A stretch of DNA of 64,000 nucleotides. It comes from Clostridium merdae (lineage in GTDB: Bacteria > Bacillota > Clostridia > Oscillospirales > Acutalibacteraceae). This document shows, one piece after another, positions 8,932-17,335 of this stretch. The position numbers and the translations under genes were made by a program. How positions within the stretch are numbered: position 1 is the stretch's first letter; each line of letters opens with the position of its first letter. The stretch is from assembly GCF_900176635.1 (NCBI RefSeq), contig NZ_FXLN01000002.1:327775-391774 (forward strand), given 5' to 3'. The notes beneath the pieces were generated by a model, which ran no database searches, was not told the origin of the DNA, and saw nothing but the letters and a program-made list of their open reading frames with translations.

Positions 8932-10503
8932 TTGGAATTAAGTCGAAAAAACAGTGCTATGGGCATACTTATGCTATTTTCGGTACTGTTATTAACAATA
9001 ATAGGTACACGTTCTATTCTTGCAGGTACATCTTATGTGGCGGTTTCGTTGGAGTTTCCCTCCGGTTTTGATGACCCCCAGGGGGTAGAGCTTCTGCCAG
9101 CAGGTGACAACCATTACCTGCTTTGTGGAACACAGGATAATCGTTCTTTTGTTTTGCTATTGGATGAAAATGGACAGCTATTGGATAAACAGGTGCTCTC
9201 GTTACACATGCAGTTTCCCTTGTATCAGGATGGGAGGCTTGCTTTGGTATGCCCGTACCGCAGTAGCAATCAAGAGGAGTTTGGGGTAAGTGTATATACC
9301 TATACGGTTCGCCGGGATGAAATTGATACAAATCAATCTATTGATCTTCCGCAGATTTATGTAGAAGGAAAAAACGATTTTGCAATGGATTCCAAAGGGC
9401 GGTTTTACGCCATACATACACCAATGGAGGATTCTATTTTAATTTTTGAACCCTCCGGTTGGTTGCTTAACCAAATTGCATCTACCCGAGGTCCGGTTAC
9501 CTCCGTGGCGCTTTCACCAAACAACGTGTTGTACACACAGTACGATGGGGAGAGTAAGCTTGGCATAAAAGCGATGCCCGATTCCATTCGAGAGGAAACG
9601 ACGCTAGAAGAACCACCGCTGTTTGATAGTGATATTCCGCAGGATGGATACCGCTTCTTAAATAAAAATATGGTAATGGACGAAAGTGGAAATTTGTACC
9701 GTGTGCAGCAAGACTCGGGTTTGTTACACCGCTATACAGAAACTGGCGGAGATATGGAGTGTGCCGCTGCGCTATCCTCCAGTAAAGTTCTGGTGAAAAC
9801 AGATGATTCGCGACTATTAGAGTATGTAGACGATGAGAATACGGGGGCATATCGTGTACCTGGTGATTTGATTTCAATTGCTGCAAATGGGGACCGTGCA
9901 GCAGCGATTGTACAGCGGGAAGAGGATTGGATTTTTCTGCCAATTACTCAGGAGCTTTTAGAGGATGAGACCTCTTCCTCACAGGAGGAGAGCAGCGAGG
10001 AAGTTTCATCTGAACCGGGAGAATCCTCTAAAAATGAAGAGTCGTCTCATCCCGATGATAATTCCTCCCAAATGCCCGAAAAGGTAGAAATTATATCTTT
10101 GAGTCAATCGGCTCGAATTGATCGAAGTGCGCAAAAAATCTATTTACCCGCCAATACTACCTATGCGGCACTCAAAAATGTGATACGTGTACAAGAGGGA
10201 ACTTTGGAGGCACAAAAGCCCAATGGAGTGGCTTTTGTAAGCGGGTATGTGATGACAGGTGCGGTTCTGCTTGCACAAAACGATGAGGGTGAAATCAGCG
10301 ATAGCCTTACCGTGGTGGTGCAAGGGGATTTGAGCGGTACGGGTCGCTTAACACAAACAGACAGCAAATTGCTCTACCGAGTACTTAGCGGTACTGCAGA
10401 ATTGGAGGAAGCCTCCTTTGCGGCGGCAGATATGGACGGCGATGGCAAAATAACAACAGCGGACTTACTCATTTTAAAGAAGGAGCTTAAAAAATCTTCT
10501 TGA
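8932..10503 (+). CDS. Membrane-anchored propeller-like protein with C-terminal dockerin-like domain
   Basis: About 523 residues from TTG at 8932, 6 nt after a perfect AGGAGGGG; upstream in-frame codons lack a site. Residues about 10-28 form one hydrophobic signal/anchor. Residues about 35-345 show repeated strand pairs ending in polar turns, compatible with an NHL/WD-type beta-propeller but without a motif I can name. A Ser/Glu-rich linker (about 355-395) leads to a small beta domain. The last 60 residues hold two Ca-binding repeats (GDLSGTGRLTQTDSKLL and ADMDGDGKITTADLLILKKE), as in type I dockerins. No cohesin is seen nearby. I infer a cell-surface protein; whether the dockerin pairs with a scaffold is unknown. 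Confidence 0.78.
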   Translation: MELSRKNSAMGILMLFSVLLLTIIGTRSILAGTSYVAVSLEFPSGFDDPQGVELLPAGDNHYLLCGTQDNRSFVLLLDENGQLLDKQVLSLHMQFPLYQDGRLALVCPYRSSNQEEFGVSVYTYTVRRDEIDTNQSIDLPQIYVEGKNDFAMDSKGRFYAIHTPMEDSILIFEPSGWLLNQIASTRGPVTSVALSPNNVLYTQYDGESKLGIKAMPDSIREETTLEEPPLFDSDIPQDGYRFLNKNMVMDESGNLYRVQQDSGLLHRYTETGGDMECAAALSSSKVLVKTDDSRLLEYVDDENTGAYRVPGDLISIAANGDRAAAIVQREEDWIFLPITQELLEDETSSSQEESSEEVSSEPGESSKNEESSHPDDNSSQMPEKVEIISLSQSARIDRSAQKIYLPANTTYAALKNVIRVQEGTLEAQKPNGVAFVSGYVMTGAVLLAQNDEGEISDSLTVVVQGDLSGTGRLTQTDSKLLYRVLSGTAELEEASFAAADMDGDGKITTADLLILKKELKKSS

Positions 10504-10655
10504 CATTTGCTGGGAATAAGATAAAAATAGAAGGTACAGTTGAAAATAGAAGAAAACTATTATTGGGCTTTATTAAGTAGTTTTTTACGCAATAAACTTC
10601 TGTTTTCAATGAGGTTACAAAATATTATTTTGCTAACGTTCAGGAGATCAGCAGT

Positions 10656-11321
10656 ATGTTAACAATTGAAACGAACGATTTATTTGACTTATCGCATACG
10701 TTGGCGGCGCCGTATTTACGGAACTGCCAGTACCCGTGGCAAGCGTTTCCTCAAATTAGCGGATGGATTCGCGAGCTGGGTGCAGCACTCTCGAAGGATG
10801 AATACGAGCAGCGTGGGGAAGATATATGGGTTGCTCGCAGTGCAAAGGTTGCCCCTACGGCGTTTATTGCGGGGCCTGCCATTATTGGGCCTGGTACCGA
10901 GGTGCGCCACTGCGCGTTTATTCGTGGCAGTGTATTAGTGGGAGCCGACTGTGTGGTGGGTAATTCCACCGAACTAAAAAATGTAATTCTGTTTGATAAC
11001 GTACAGGTTCCACATTACAATTATGTGGGAGATTCTATTTTGGGCTACCGTTCCCATATGGGGGCTGGTTCGATTACGTCTAATGTGAAGTCCGATAAAA
11101 CCTTGGTAACCGTACGCGGTGAAAATGGTGTCCTGGAAACAGGGCTGAAAAAATTTGGAGCTGTTTTGGGAGATTCGGTTGAGGTTGGGTGTAACTCCGT
11201 TTTAAACCCCGGTACGGTGATAGGGGCTGAAAGCACGGTATACCCGCTCTCCATGGTGCGTGGAGTCATACCGCCCAAAAGCATTTACAAATGTGCCGGT
11301 GAAATTGCAGATAAGAAATAG
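10656..11321 (+). CDS. Left-handed beta-helix (GlmU C-terminal-like) protein
   Basis: 221 residues. After an N-terminal segment (LSHTLAAPYLRNCQYPWQAF) come hexapeptide repeats such as IWVARSAKVAPTAFIAGPAI and VGADCVVGNSTELKNVILFD, then HYNYVGDSILGYRSHMGAG and a second helix block. HYNYVGDS and GAG resemble the acetyltransferase half of GlmU and UDP-GlcNAc pyrophosphorylase-related proteins, but there is no nucleotidyltransferase domain. AGGAGA lies 10 nt before the ATG. The pyridoxal-kinase-like gene follows 13 bp downstream. A sugar-nucleotide acyltransferase is possible, but I cannot assign a substrate. Confidence 0.82.
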   Translation: MLTIETNDLFDLSHTLAAPYLRNCQYPWQAFPQISGWIRELGAALSKDEYEQRGEDIWVARSAKVAPTAFIAGPAIIGPGTEVRHCAFIRGSVLVGADCVVGNSTELKNVILFDNVQVPHYNYVGDSILGYRSHMGAGSITSNVKSDKTLVTVRGENGVLETGLKKFGAVLGDSVEVGCNSVLNPGTVIGAESTVYPLSMVRGVIPPKSIYKCAGEIADKK

Positions 11322-11334
11322 AGGAGTCTTTCGT

Positions 11335-12186
11335 ATGGAGCGACAAAAAAGAGTAGCGGCAATTCATGATATTTCTGGGTTCGGAAAGTGTTCCCTTACC
11401 GTGGCACTGCCAATTATTTCGGCCGCTGGTATTGAAACCAGTGTGATACCCACAGCAGTGCTTTCCACCCATACGGGTGGGTTTACCGGCTTTACCTACC
11501 GTGATTTAACGGAGGATCTTCCGCCGATTGCAGCGCACTGGAAGAGTCTTGACCTTCAGTTTGATGCATTGTACAGCGGTTTTTTGGGCTCCTTTGAGCA
11601 GATTGATATGGTAGAAGATATTTTCCGCCAGTTTAAAACAGAGAGCAACCTTATTATGGTTGACCCTGTTATGGCGGACAATGGTCAGCTTTACTCCATC
11701 TATACTCCTGAAATGGCAAAGGGGATGGCACGCCTGTGTAAGAGTGCAGATTTGGTTGTGCCAAACCTTACGGAAGCCGCTTTCTTATTAGGAAGAGAGT
11801 ATAAAGAGGGACCTTATGAAAAGCAAGAGATTGAGGAACTGCTCAAAGCTCTCGCGGAGCTTGGCCCCAAAAAAGTGGTGCTTACCGGAGTGTGGTTTGA
11901 GGAAAGTGAGCTTGGCTCCGCCGGTTATGACAGCACTACGGGTGAGATTAGCTATGCGTTTTCAGAACGCATTGAAGGCTCTTACCACGGTACTGGCGAT
12001 GTTTATGGCAGTGCTTTGCTTGCAGGTTTACTAAATGGATTTGAGTTGCAGAAAGCCATGCAGCTTGCGGTTGATTTTACGTGTGGTGCGATTCGCAGAA
12101 CCAAGATGGCGAAAACGGACATTCGCTTTGGAGTAAACTTTGAGATGGAGATACCAGCATTTTTGAAAAATTTAGGCTTAATTTAA
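11335..12186 (+). CDS. Pyridoxal/pyridoxamine kinase
   Basis: 283 residues, PdxK/PdxY-type ribokinase superfamily. RVAAIHDISGFGKCSLTVAL near the N-terminus, VMADNGQLY, DLVVPNLTEAAFLLG and YHGTGDVYGSALLAGLL (the G-T-G-D catalytic motif) are diagnostic. It phosphorylates a B6 vitamer to the cofactor form in the cytosol. The ATG at 11335 is preceded by GAGGAG at 8-9 nt; upstream in-frame codons lie inside the beta-helix gene and were rejected. It shares an operon with that gene (13-bp gap) and is closed by a strong terminator. Confidence 0.9.
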   Translation: MERQKRVAAIHDISGFGKCSLTVALPIISAAGIETSVIPTAVLSTHTGGFTGFTYRDLTEDLPPIAAHWKSLDLQFDALYSGFLGSFEQIDMVEDIFRQFKTESNLIMVDPVMADNGQLYSIYTPEMAKGMARLCKSADLVVPNLTEAAFLLGREYKEGPYEKQEIEELLKALAELGPKKVVLTGVWFEESELGSAGYDSTTGEISYAFSERIEGSYHGTGDVYGSALLAGLLNGFELQKAMQLAVDFTCGAIRRTKMAKTDIRFGVNFEMEIPAFLKNLGLI

Positions 12187-12196
12187 TCGAGCATAG

Positions 12197-12243
12197 AAAG
12201 GCAAACGCCCTTGTGTTATAAACACAAGGGCGTTTGCCTTTTT
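12197..12243 (+). terminator. Rho-independent terminator after pyridoxal kinase
   Basis: Perfect 21-bp stem (12197-12217 with 12221-12241), loop ATA, running into TTTTT. The 5' arm starts with AAA, so it can also act on the minus strand for convergent transcription from the lipoprotein gene. Confidence 0.9.
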
Positions 12244-12308
12244 CGGGATAAATAGAATAGATTAGATAGGGTAGAATCTAACATGAAAGCATAGAAAATG
12301 AGTAGGAG

Positions 12309-12977
12309 TTAACCTGGTAAAATAATAATATTATCAGAAGGAGCAAAAGCTCCAGTTGATTTCGATTCTGGGAAAGCAGTTTTCATCAGCTGGGTTGCGG
12401 TTTGTAAATTTTGCTGAAAGGCTTTTGTTTCTGCTTCCTTTTTTAAATCACTGGCTTGGATGCTCAGTGGAACAATTAGCTCGGCTAATTGTTTGGTATT
12501 GTTTTGGAATGCTTTTTCTTGCGGAATTTTCCGATCTGTTTTCAGCCTATATTGGAGCTGCTGCAAATAATCGGATTCCGCAGAAGCGAAGGTATTTAAT
12601 GACTGCTTTACTTCTCGTGTAATCAGTGGTTCTTCCAGTTCAGATTGATTGGAATATATATTTTGAAGAAAGTAGCCAACCCGGTCGGCAGCACTCCCTT
12701 CTACATACCCGAGAAGATAATCGGGAGAAGTTTTGCTGTTTTCTTTGCTGGTTGCAATTTCTGCAATTCTATGTAGAGAAGAGCATTTATCGAGCCAGCC
12801 GTTCGAAAAGGTATTATCGAGTACAACCGTTAATTGTTTTTCTACCGTGTTTTTATCGGATAATGCAGATGAACTGCTCATTGGCGCACAGCTGCTGAGT
12901 GAAAAAAGGAGAGCAACAAGACAGATGAGCGCAATCTTTAAGGCGGGACTGGTTTCTTTATACAAATGTATTTGCAC
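12309..12977 (-). CDS. Hypothetical lipoprotein
   Basis: 222 residues from GTG, with AGGGGA about 6 nt upstream. The N-terminus (ALKIALICLVALLFSLSSC) is a lipoprotein signal with lipobox LSSC. The mature part is mostly alpha-helical and polar, with no motif I recognise; it contains two long predicted helices rich in Gln/Lys/Glu (about residues 130-205). It is transcribed convergently with the pyridoxal kinase and lies 250 bp downstream of the ECF cluster on the same strand. Probably a surface protein of unknown function. Confidence 0.72.
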   Translation of the reverse strand: MQIHLYKETSPALKIALICLVALLFSLSSCAPMSSSSALSDKNTVEKQLTVVLDNTFSNGWLDKCSSLHRIAEIATSKENSKTSPDYLLGYVEGSAADRVGYFLQNIYSNQSELEEPLITREVKQSLNTFASAESDYLQQLQYRLKTDRKIPQEKAFQNNTKQLAELIVPLSIQASDLKKEAETKAFQQNLQTATQLMKTAFPESKSTGAFAPSDNIIILPG

Positions 12978-13059
12978 ACAATCTCCCCTTGTCCATCATT
13001 ATAGTAAATAAGTTTTTAAGATTAATTCTTTAAATTTCGAGACAGTACCTTTGAGTCAG

Positions 13060-13090
13060 TTTACCATCCGTGAATCAAACGGATGGTAAA
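13060..13090 (-). repeat. Inverted repeat, hairpin
   Basis: TTTACCATCCGT and its exact complement are separated by 7 nt (12-bp stem). There is no U-run on either side. It lies downstream of the secreted-protein gene (minus strand) and could be its weak terminator. Confidence 0.5.
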
Positions 13091-13106
13091 CCGAAACAAA
13101 TGGTTT

Positions 13107-13183
13107 GTGTGTGGGTTATAATATGGTATGGAGGAATTGTGATTGTGGGTGTGTGGGGGTTATATTATGGTATGGAGGGAATT
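13107..13183. repeat. Imperfect tandem repeat of about 33 bp
   Basis: Two copies (13107-13138 and 13149-13183) share GTGTG, GGGTTATA and TATGGTATGGAGG blocks with small indels. No convincing gene covers them. Origin unknown, perhaps slippage or a mobile-element footprint. Confidence 0.55.
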
Positions 13184-13226
13184 AAAATGGGAGGCTTGTT
13201 AAGTGAGTTGTTACGCTATGTAGGGA

Positions 13227-13664
13227 TTAGCCGAAATATTCATAGTCACTGACACTGACGTTTTCCACAATGCCATCACGATACACATTGGCATATACTT
13301 CAAATTCATACTCGTATCCTTTGGATACATAATAAGCACCATCAAATAAAAGGTAATCGCCAGATACAGTTTTAGTCCATGACTTAACAGTTTTAGTACC
13401 CGTACCATTCGACTTTACTTGTTTTAGTAAAAAGGTTGCTTGTATTTTTGTGGTACCTTCTCTTGCTTCAATAATACCAACGCAACCAGCACGACCATTG
13501 CTGTTAATATTAATTGTTGAATTTACTCGATCCGTATTGGTCCACATAACATGATAGTTAGAATTTAGTTTAGGGGCATCCATCTGTTCTACAGCAAAAG
13601 CAGGAGCACTTACGGAAATCATCATAGACAGTGCTAAGAGTGAAGCAACAATTTTTTTCTTCAT
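13227..13664 (-). CDS. Small secreted protein under ECF-type promoter
   Basis: 145 residues. MKKKIVASLLALSMMISVSA followed by PAFA is a classical Sec signal with AxA cleavage (about residue 24). The mature 120 residues are Tyr/Thr/Asn-rich beta-strand sequence with one Cys (RAGCVG) and a repeated Val-Tyr pattern near the end. I recognise no family. AGGAGA lies 7-8 nt before the ATG. Upstream, the minus strand carries TGTAAC and CGTT with 17 nt between them, which fits control by the ECF sigma factor encoded two genes upstream. It may be an envelope-stress or surface-interaction protein. Confidence 0.8.
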   Translation of the reverse strand: MKKKIVASLLALSMMISVSAPAFAVEQMDAPKLNSNYHVMWTNTDRVNSTININSNGRAGCVGIIEAREGTTKIQATFLLKQVKSNGTGTKTVKSWTKTVSGDYLLFDGAYYVSKGYEYEFEVYANVYRDGIVENVSVSDYEYFG

Positions 13665-13700
13665 ATTCTATTCTCCTCTATTTTATATTCTATATAATAA

Positions 13701-13727
13701 AACGTTTAGCCTGTCCCTTTTGTTACA
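13701..13727 (-). promoter_or_regulatory. Putative ECF sigma promoter
   Basis: On the minus strand, TGTAAC (13727-13722), 17 nt, then CGTT (13704-13701). This matches the general TGAAAC-N16/17-CGT architecture of ECF promoters. It lies 37 bp upstream of the secreted-protein start. Confidence 0.55.
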
Positions 13728-13747
13728 ATATTTTCCAAATTATTTTA

Positions 13748-14467
13748 TTATTGCATACTTTCTGCAATTTTAACTAATTCTTCTGGTCGAATTTTTGAAT
13801 TTAGCAAGATGTGAAAATCTTTATTATTCCATGCAAGATAAGATTTATCACCTAAATCTTTGGCTGAAAACAATATAGCATTTTTTCCTTTTATACTAAT
13901 TTCTTTCTTTGTAGTACGTTCTATATCTAATGAATTAATTCCCTCATCTGAAATAGGTGTTAATTCTAATAGAATAATATCATCTTTATCATTTTGATAT
14001 TTTATAATTATCCTATTTTCAATATTTAAATTCTCGTTCTCTACAAAACCTTTTGGAAGATATTTGGGTTTTAAATTAATAGGTATGTTTAATGGTTTTT
14101 TGTCATCTGGATGATTATTATCCTGATACTTAATGTCGATATGATCTGACTTCCATTCTAAAAGAGCATTGAAGATTGCATTGCGCGACGCATCTACACT
14201 AAATAGGCCGAAAATAGAAACAGGAATGGTAATAGCCGCAATAACAGCTGCTTTTTTTGCAGCTTTTTGAATATGAAGCTGTGCTAGTTTATGTTGAGAA
14301 TTCCGAATCATTCTTTCTATTTTTCGATGGGTAGTTAGTGATAAATCGTATTCTTGTGTTAAAATATCTGCTGAGGGGTATGCTCGTACTTCTTTCTCAA
14401 AGCTTTCTTTTATAGCTGCCTGAAGCATCACTTCGAAAATTTGATTTTTCATTTCTTGATTACTCAT
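13748..14467 (-). CDS. Anti-sigma factor-like membrane protein (DUF4367-type)
   Basis: 239 residues. A cytosolic N-terminal helical part (about 1-65) is followed by one membrane span (AAVIAAITIPVSIFGLFSVD, about 70-90) and an extracytoplasmic domain. The segment PKYLPKGFVENENL and the GKNAILFSAKD / LAWNNKDFHILLNS strands match DUF4367-like domains fused to anti-sigma regions. Its start overlaps the sigma gene stop by 8 bp, the standard sigma/anti-sigma coupling. Inferred role: hold the ECF factor inactive at the membrane until an envelope signal arrives. Confidence 0.85.
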   Translation of the reverse strand: MSNQEMKNQIFEVMLQAAIKESFEKEVRAYPSADILTQEYDLSLTTHRKIERMIRNSQHKLAQLHIQKAAKKAAVIAAITIPVSIFGLFSVDASRNAIFNALLEWKSDHIDIKYQDNNHPDDKKPLNIPINLKPKYLPKGFVENENLNIENRIIIKYQNDKDDIILLELTPISDEGINSLDIERTTKKEISIKGKNAILFSAKDLGDKSYLAWNNKDFHILLNSKIRPEELVKIAESMQ

Positions 14468-15011
14468 TGCTGTCGCCCCTCTCTTTCAGCTTTTTCATCA
14501 AAGCGGATTTGGCTCTGTGGAGCCTCACACGCACGTTATCGTGAGAAATGTTTAATAAATCTGCAATTTCATGATCGGAATAATCGAAAACATACTTTAG
14601 CTTTAGTACACTGGCAGATTTATCGTTTAAATCCGAAATATCGTTCAGAATTGCCTGGTAGCTCTCATCCGATGCGAAAGCCTCATAAGGAAGATCGGTA
14701 ATATCGTAACTTAGTTCAATGTCCTCCAAGGGGATTGTAGCACTGCGATTTTCTTTTCTTATCATATCAAAACATATATTCCTAATTAATATACCGATTA
14801 AACCCTTCGTTTTGTTACAGTCTTCAAAAGAAAATTTTTGTAAATTATCAATTATTTTTAGAAACGTTTGAGAAACGGCATCCTCTGCTTTCTCTTGGTC
14901 GTTCAAAATTCCTTTGGCTATGTAGAGCATTAAACGGTGGTAGTCATTGTATAATCTTTCTACGACGCAACGATCTTCATCGTTTTGTATGGCCATACCG
15001 CATATTAACAC
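14460..15011 (-). CDS. ECF-type RNA polymerase sigma factor
   Basis: 183 residues. Region 2 is visible as LYNDYHRLMLYIAKGILND, EDAVSQTFLKIIDNL and IRNICFDMIRKENR; region 4 as VLKLKYVFDYSDHEIADLL and VRVRLHRAKSALMKKL (helix-turn-helix). GTG at 15011 has AAGGAG 9 nt upstream; an internal ATG five codons later is an alternative. The upstream sequence contains TTGACG and TATACC with 18 nt between, so basal transcription is probably by the housekeeping sigma factor. Partner of the overlapping anti-sigma gene. Confidence 0.92.
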   Translation of the reverse strand: MLICGMAIQNDEDRCVVERLYNDYHRLMLYIAKGILNDQEKAEDAVSQTFLKIIDNLQKFSFEDCNKTKGLIGILIRNICFDMIRKENRSATIPLEDIELSYDITDLPYEAFASDESYQAILNDISDLNDKSASVLKLKYVFDYSDHEIADLLNISHDNVRVRLHRAKSALMKKLKERGDSNE

Positions 15012-15098
15012 TATTTATCACTCCTTTGGGTATATTCATTATAAATTAGTTGCGTCAAGAAAACCAACTATATTTTCACATTTTAACAAATAATGACA

Positions 15099-15142
15099 AA
15101 ACAGGTGCCGCAGCATTGCGCTGCGGCACCTGTTCTCTTTTT
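15099..15142 (-). terminator. Strong bidirectional terminator
   Basis: Stem AACAGGTGCCGCAGC with its complement (15100-15114 / 15120-15134), loop 5 nt. T7 follows on the plus strand and TTTTG on the minus strand. It ends the HAD gene on the minus strand and insulates the sigma promoter. Confidence 0.88.
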
Positions 15143-15171
15143 TTACAGTCAATTTACTATGTTACCCCTAC

Positions 15172-15849
15172 TTAAACTGCCACGGTTTTTCCCATTGCAA
15201 TGGGCAGTATCTCTTTCGGGTCGCGCACAATGTGTTTTGCATGGCTCTGCTCTAACTCATTGCGGCATCGGAATCCCCACAACACGCCTACCGTATCCAT
15301 TCCGGCGGCTTCACCGGTTTGCATATCTATGTCGGTGTCACCAATATAAAGACAATCCTTCGGCTCTACCCCAAGCTCTTTTGCAATCTGCAATGCACCT
15401 ACGGGGGATGGTTTGCGTTCCACATTGAAACGTTGACCATAGCAAATGTCGAACATATCGGGTGAATACAACATGGTAATCAGGCGAGAGGTAATATTAT
15501 GAGGTTTGTTGGAAAGCACCGCCAGCTTCATTCCGTGTTCCTTCAATTCCCGCAGCACTTCTTCCATTCCGGTGTATTGGTCTACAAAGTGCATGGGGTC
15601 TTGCTCGTAGAGATTTTCGTAAATTTTACGAAGCATCATCACGTCATCTTCGGTGTATCCTTTCGGAGAAACCTCTTGCAGCATTCCGCGCATGAGACGC
15701 TCCGAGCCTTTCCCAACTAGGTAACGGTACTTCTCGCGGTCAATTGCCGGGTATCTGCATTCCTCCAGTGCAGAATTGCCGAAATACGCAATGGAATCCA
15801 GCGTATCGGCTAAGGTCCCATCCAAGTCAAAAATACATGCTTGGTACAT
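15172..15849 (-). CDS. HAD-family phosphatase (phosphoglycolate phosphatase-like)
   Basis: 225 residues from the ATG at 15849, which has AAGGAG 10 nt upstream; the longer frame upstream lacks a site. HAD motifs: I DLDGTLADT, II VLSNKPHNI, III Lys in RKPSPVGAL, IV IGDTDIDMQTG. An alpha-helical cap lies between I and II, as in Gph/pyrophosphatase PpaX types. It hydrolyses a small phosphate ester in the cytosol, possibly 2-phosphoglycolate. Divergent from malic enzyme, with about 160 bp between the starts. Confidence 0.88.
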   Translation of the reverse strand: MYQACIFDLDGTLADTLDSIAYFGNSALEECRYPAIDREKYRYLVGKGSERLMRGMLQEVSPKGYTEDDVMMLRKIYENLYEQDPMHFVDQYTGMEEVLRELKEHGMKLAVLSNKPHNITSRLITMLYSPDMFDICYGQRFNVERKPSPVGALQIAKELGVEPKDCLYIGDTDIDMQTGEAAGMDTVGVLWGFRCRNELEQSHAKHIVRDPKEILPIAMGKTVAV

Positions 15850-15948
15850 GATAAGCAATCTCCTTTCTTTATGGTATCTGAAATATTGCTTACAATATCT
15901 ATCTAACCATATTTCGCTCCGTTTTGCAATGATTTGCAAGAACTATTC

Positions 15949-15976
15949 TTGAAAGTTGCAGAAAATATGTTATACT
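15949..15976 (+). promoter_or_regulatory. Sigma-A type promoter of malic enzyme
   Basis: TTGAAA (15949-15954) and TATACT (15971-15976) with 16 nt between, about 34 bp before the start codon. Confidence 0.7.
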
Positions 15977-16009
15977 AAACGAAATGCGCATAAATTGGAG
16001 GAAATGGAA

Positions 16010-17182
16010 ATGGATTATGCATTAGAGGCATTAAAAAAGCATAAAGAATGGAAAGGAAAAATAGAAATAAAGGTAAATTGCCCGGTAGAAACCAAAGATG
16101 ACCTTTCCATAGCATATACGCCCGGCGTGGCAGAGCCATGCAAAGAAATTAGCAAGGACGTGGAGAAGTCTTACGAATATACGCGCCGTGGCAATATTGT
16201 AGCTGTTGTTACAGATGGTACCGCTGTGCTTGGGCTGGGTGACATTGGTCCGGAGGCCGGAATGCCCGTTATGGAAGGCAAAGCGGTTTTATTTAAAGCG
16301 TTTGGAGATGTGGATGCGATTCCGCTCTGCATTCGTTCAAAGGATACGGACGAAATTGTGCGCACAGTGGAGCTTTTGGCGGGCTCCTTTGGCGGTATTA
16401 ATTTAGAAGATATTGCCGCTCCCCGTTGTTTTGAAATTGAGCGCCGTTTAAAAGAGTCACTGGATATTCCCGTTTTTCATGATGATCAGCATGGAACAGC
16501 AATTGTAGTGGGCGCTGCGCTAATTAATGCGTTAAAGGTAGTGAAAAAAGACATTGCGAATGTGCGCGGTGTAGTAAATGGTGCTGGTTCCGCAGGGATT
16601 GCCTGTGCAAAGCTCCTATTGTCTCTTGGTGTGAAAAATTTGACTCTATGCGATCGCAATGGTGCCGTCTGTGAGGGCGAAGAGTGGCTGAATCCGGCAC
16701 AGGCTGAAATGGCAAAGGTTACGAACCGCGACCATAGAAAAGGAACTCTTGCCGATGTTATGAAAGATGCTGATTTCTTTTTAGGGGTCTCCGCTCCCAA
16801 CTGCGTGAGTGCAGAGATGGTAAAAAGCATGGCACAGCAGCCGATTGTATTTGCTATGGCAAACCCTGTGCCCGAAATATTTCCTGATGAGGCATTGGCT
16901 GCGGGTGCTGCTGTAGTTGGTACCGGGCGCTCTGATTACCCGAACCAAATTAATAATTTGCTGGCTTTCCCGGGGATTTTTCGTGGAGCGTTGGACGTGC
17001 GTGCAAAGGATATTAACGATGAAATGAAGCTTGCGGCAGCGTATGCCATTGCATCTATGATTGCCGACGAGCAGCTTTCCGCAGAATATATCATCCCGTC
17101 TCCTCTAGATAAACGCGTCGCGCCGGAGGTTGCGAAAGCCGTAGCCGAGGCCGCTCGACGTACCAATGTGGCCCGCATTTAA
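16010..17182 (+). CDS. NAD(P)-dependent malic enzyme
   Basis: 390 residues, the short bacterial form. YTPGVAEPCKEI (Tyr general acid region), GTAVLGLGDIGPEAG, HDDQHGTAIVVGAAL (metal ligands Asp-Asp) and the Rossmann motif NGAGSAGIACAKLL are clear. It decarboxylates malate to pyruvate with NAD(P) reduction. ATG at 16010 sits 8 nt after GGAGG; the ATG at 16004 is only 2 nt away and was rejected. Together with PEP carboxykinase at 54-56 kb it gives a C4-C3 exchange. Confidence 0.95.
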   Translation: MDYALEALKKHKEWKGKIEIKVNCPVETKDDLSIAYTPGVAEPCKEISKDVEKSYEYTRRGNIVAVVTDGTAVLGLGDIGPEAGMPVMEGKAVLFKAFGDVDAIPLCIRSKDTDEIVRTVELLAGSFGGINLEDIAAPRCFEIERRLKESLDIPVFHDDQHGTAIVVGAALINALKVVKKDIANVRGVVNGAGSAGIACAKLLLSLGVKNLTLCDRNGAVCEGEEWLNPAQAEMAKVTNRDHRKGTLADVMKDADFFLGVSAPNCVSAEMVKSMAQQPIVFAMANPVPEIFPDEALAAGAAVVGTGRSDYPNQINNLLAFPGIFRGALDVRAKDINDEMKLAAAYAIASMIADEQLSAEYIIPSPLDKRVAPEVAKAVAEAARRTNVARI

Positions 17183-17335
17183 ACTATTTTTAGTTCATTT
17201 CAGATTTTTTCCATCAATTTCACATTTTTTTCTTGATTCTTTCATAAAAAAGATAAGGGTACTTCATAGGTTTTTCACATTCCTTTGGCATACTAAGAGC
17301 AATGATAAAAGCCACATAGGAAAGGATCTGATTTT

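Noticed and set aside
10504..10655. TTGACA at 10500 as a promoter for the beta-helix gene
   Set aside because: It overlaps the dockerin gene stop and no convincing -10 lies at 16-18 nt; left unassigned.
13070..13252. Possible 60-residue plus-strand gene over the direct repeats
   Set aside because: No ribosome site, Trp/Tyr/Gly-rich low-complexity translation that follows the DNA repeat, and overlap with the end of the secreted-protein gene.
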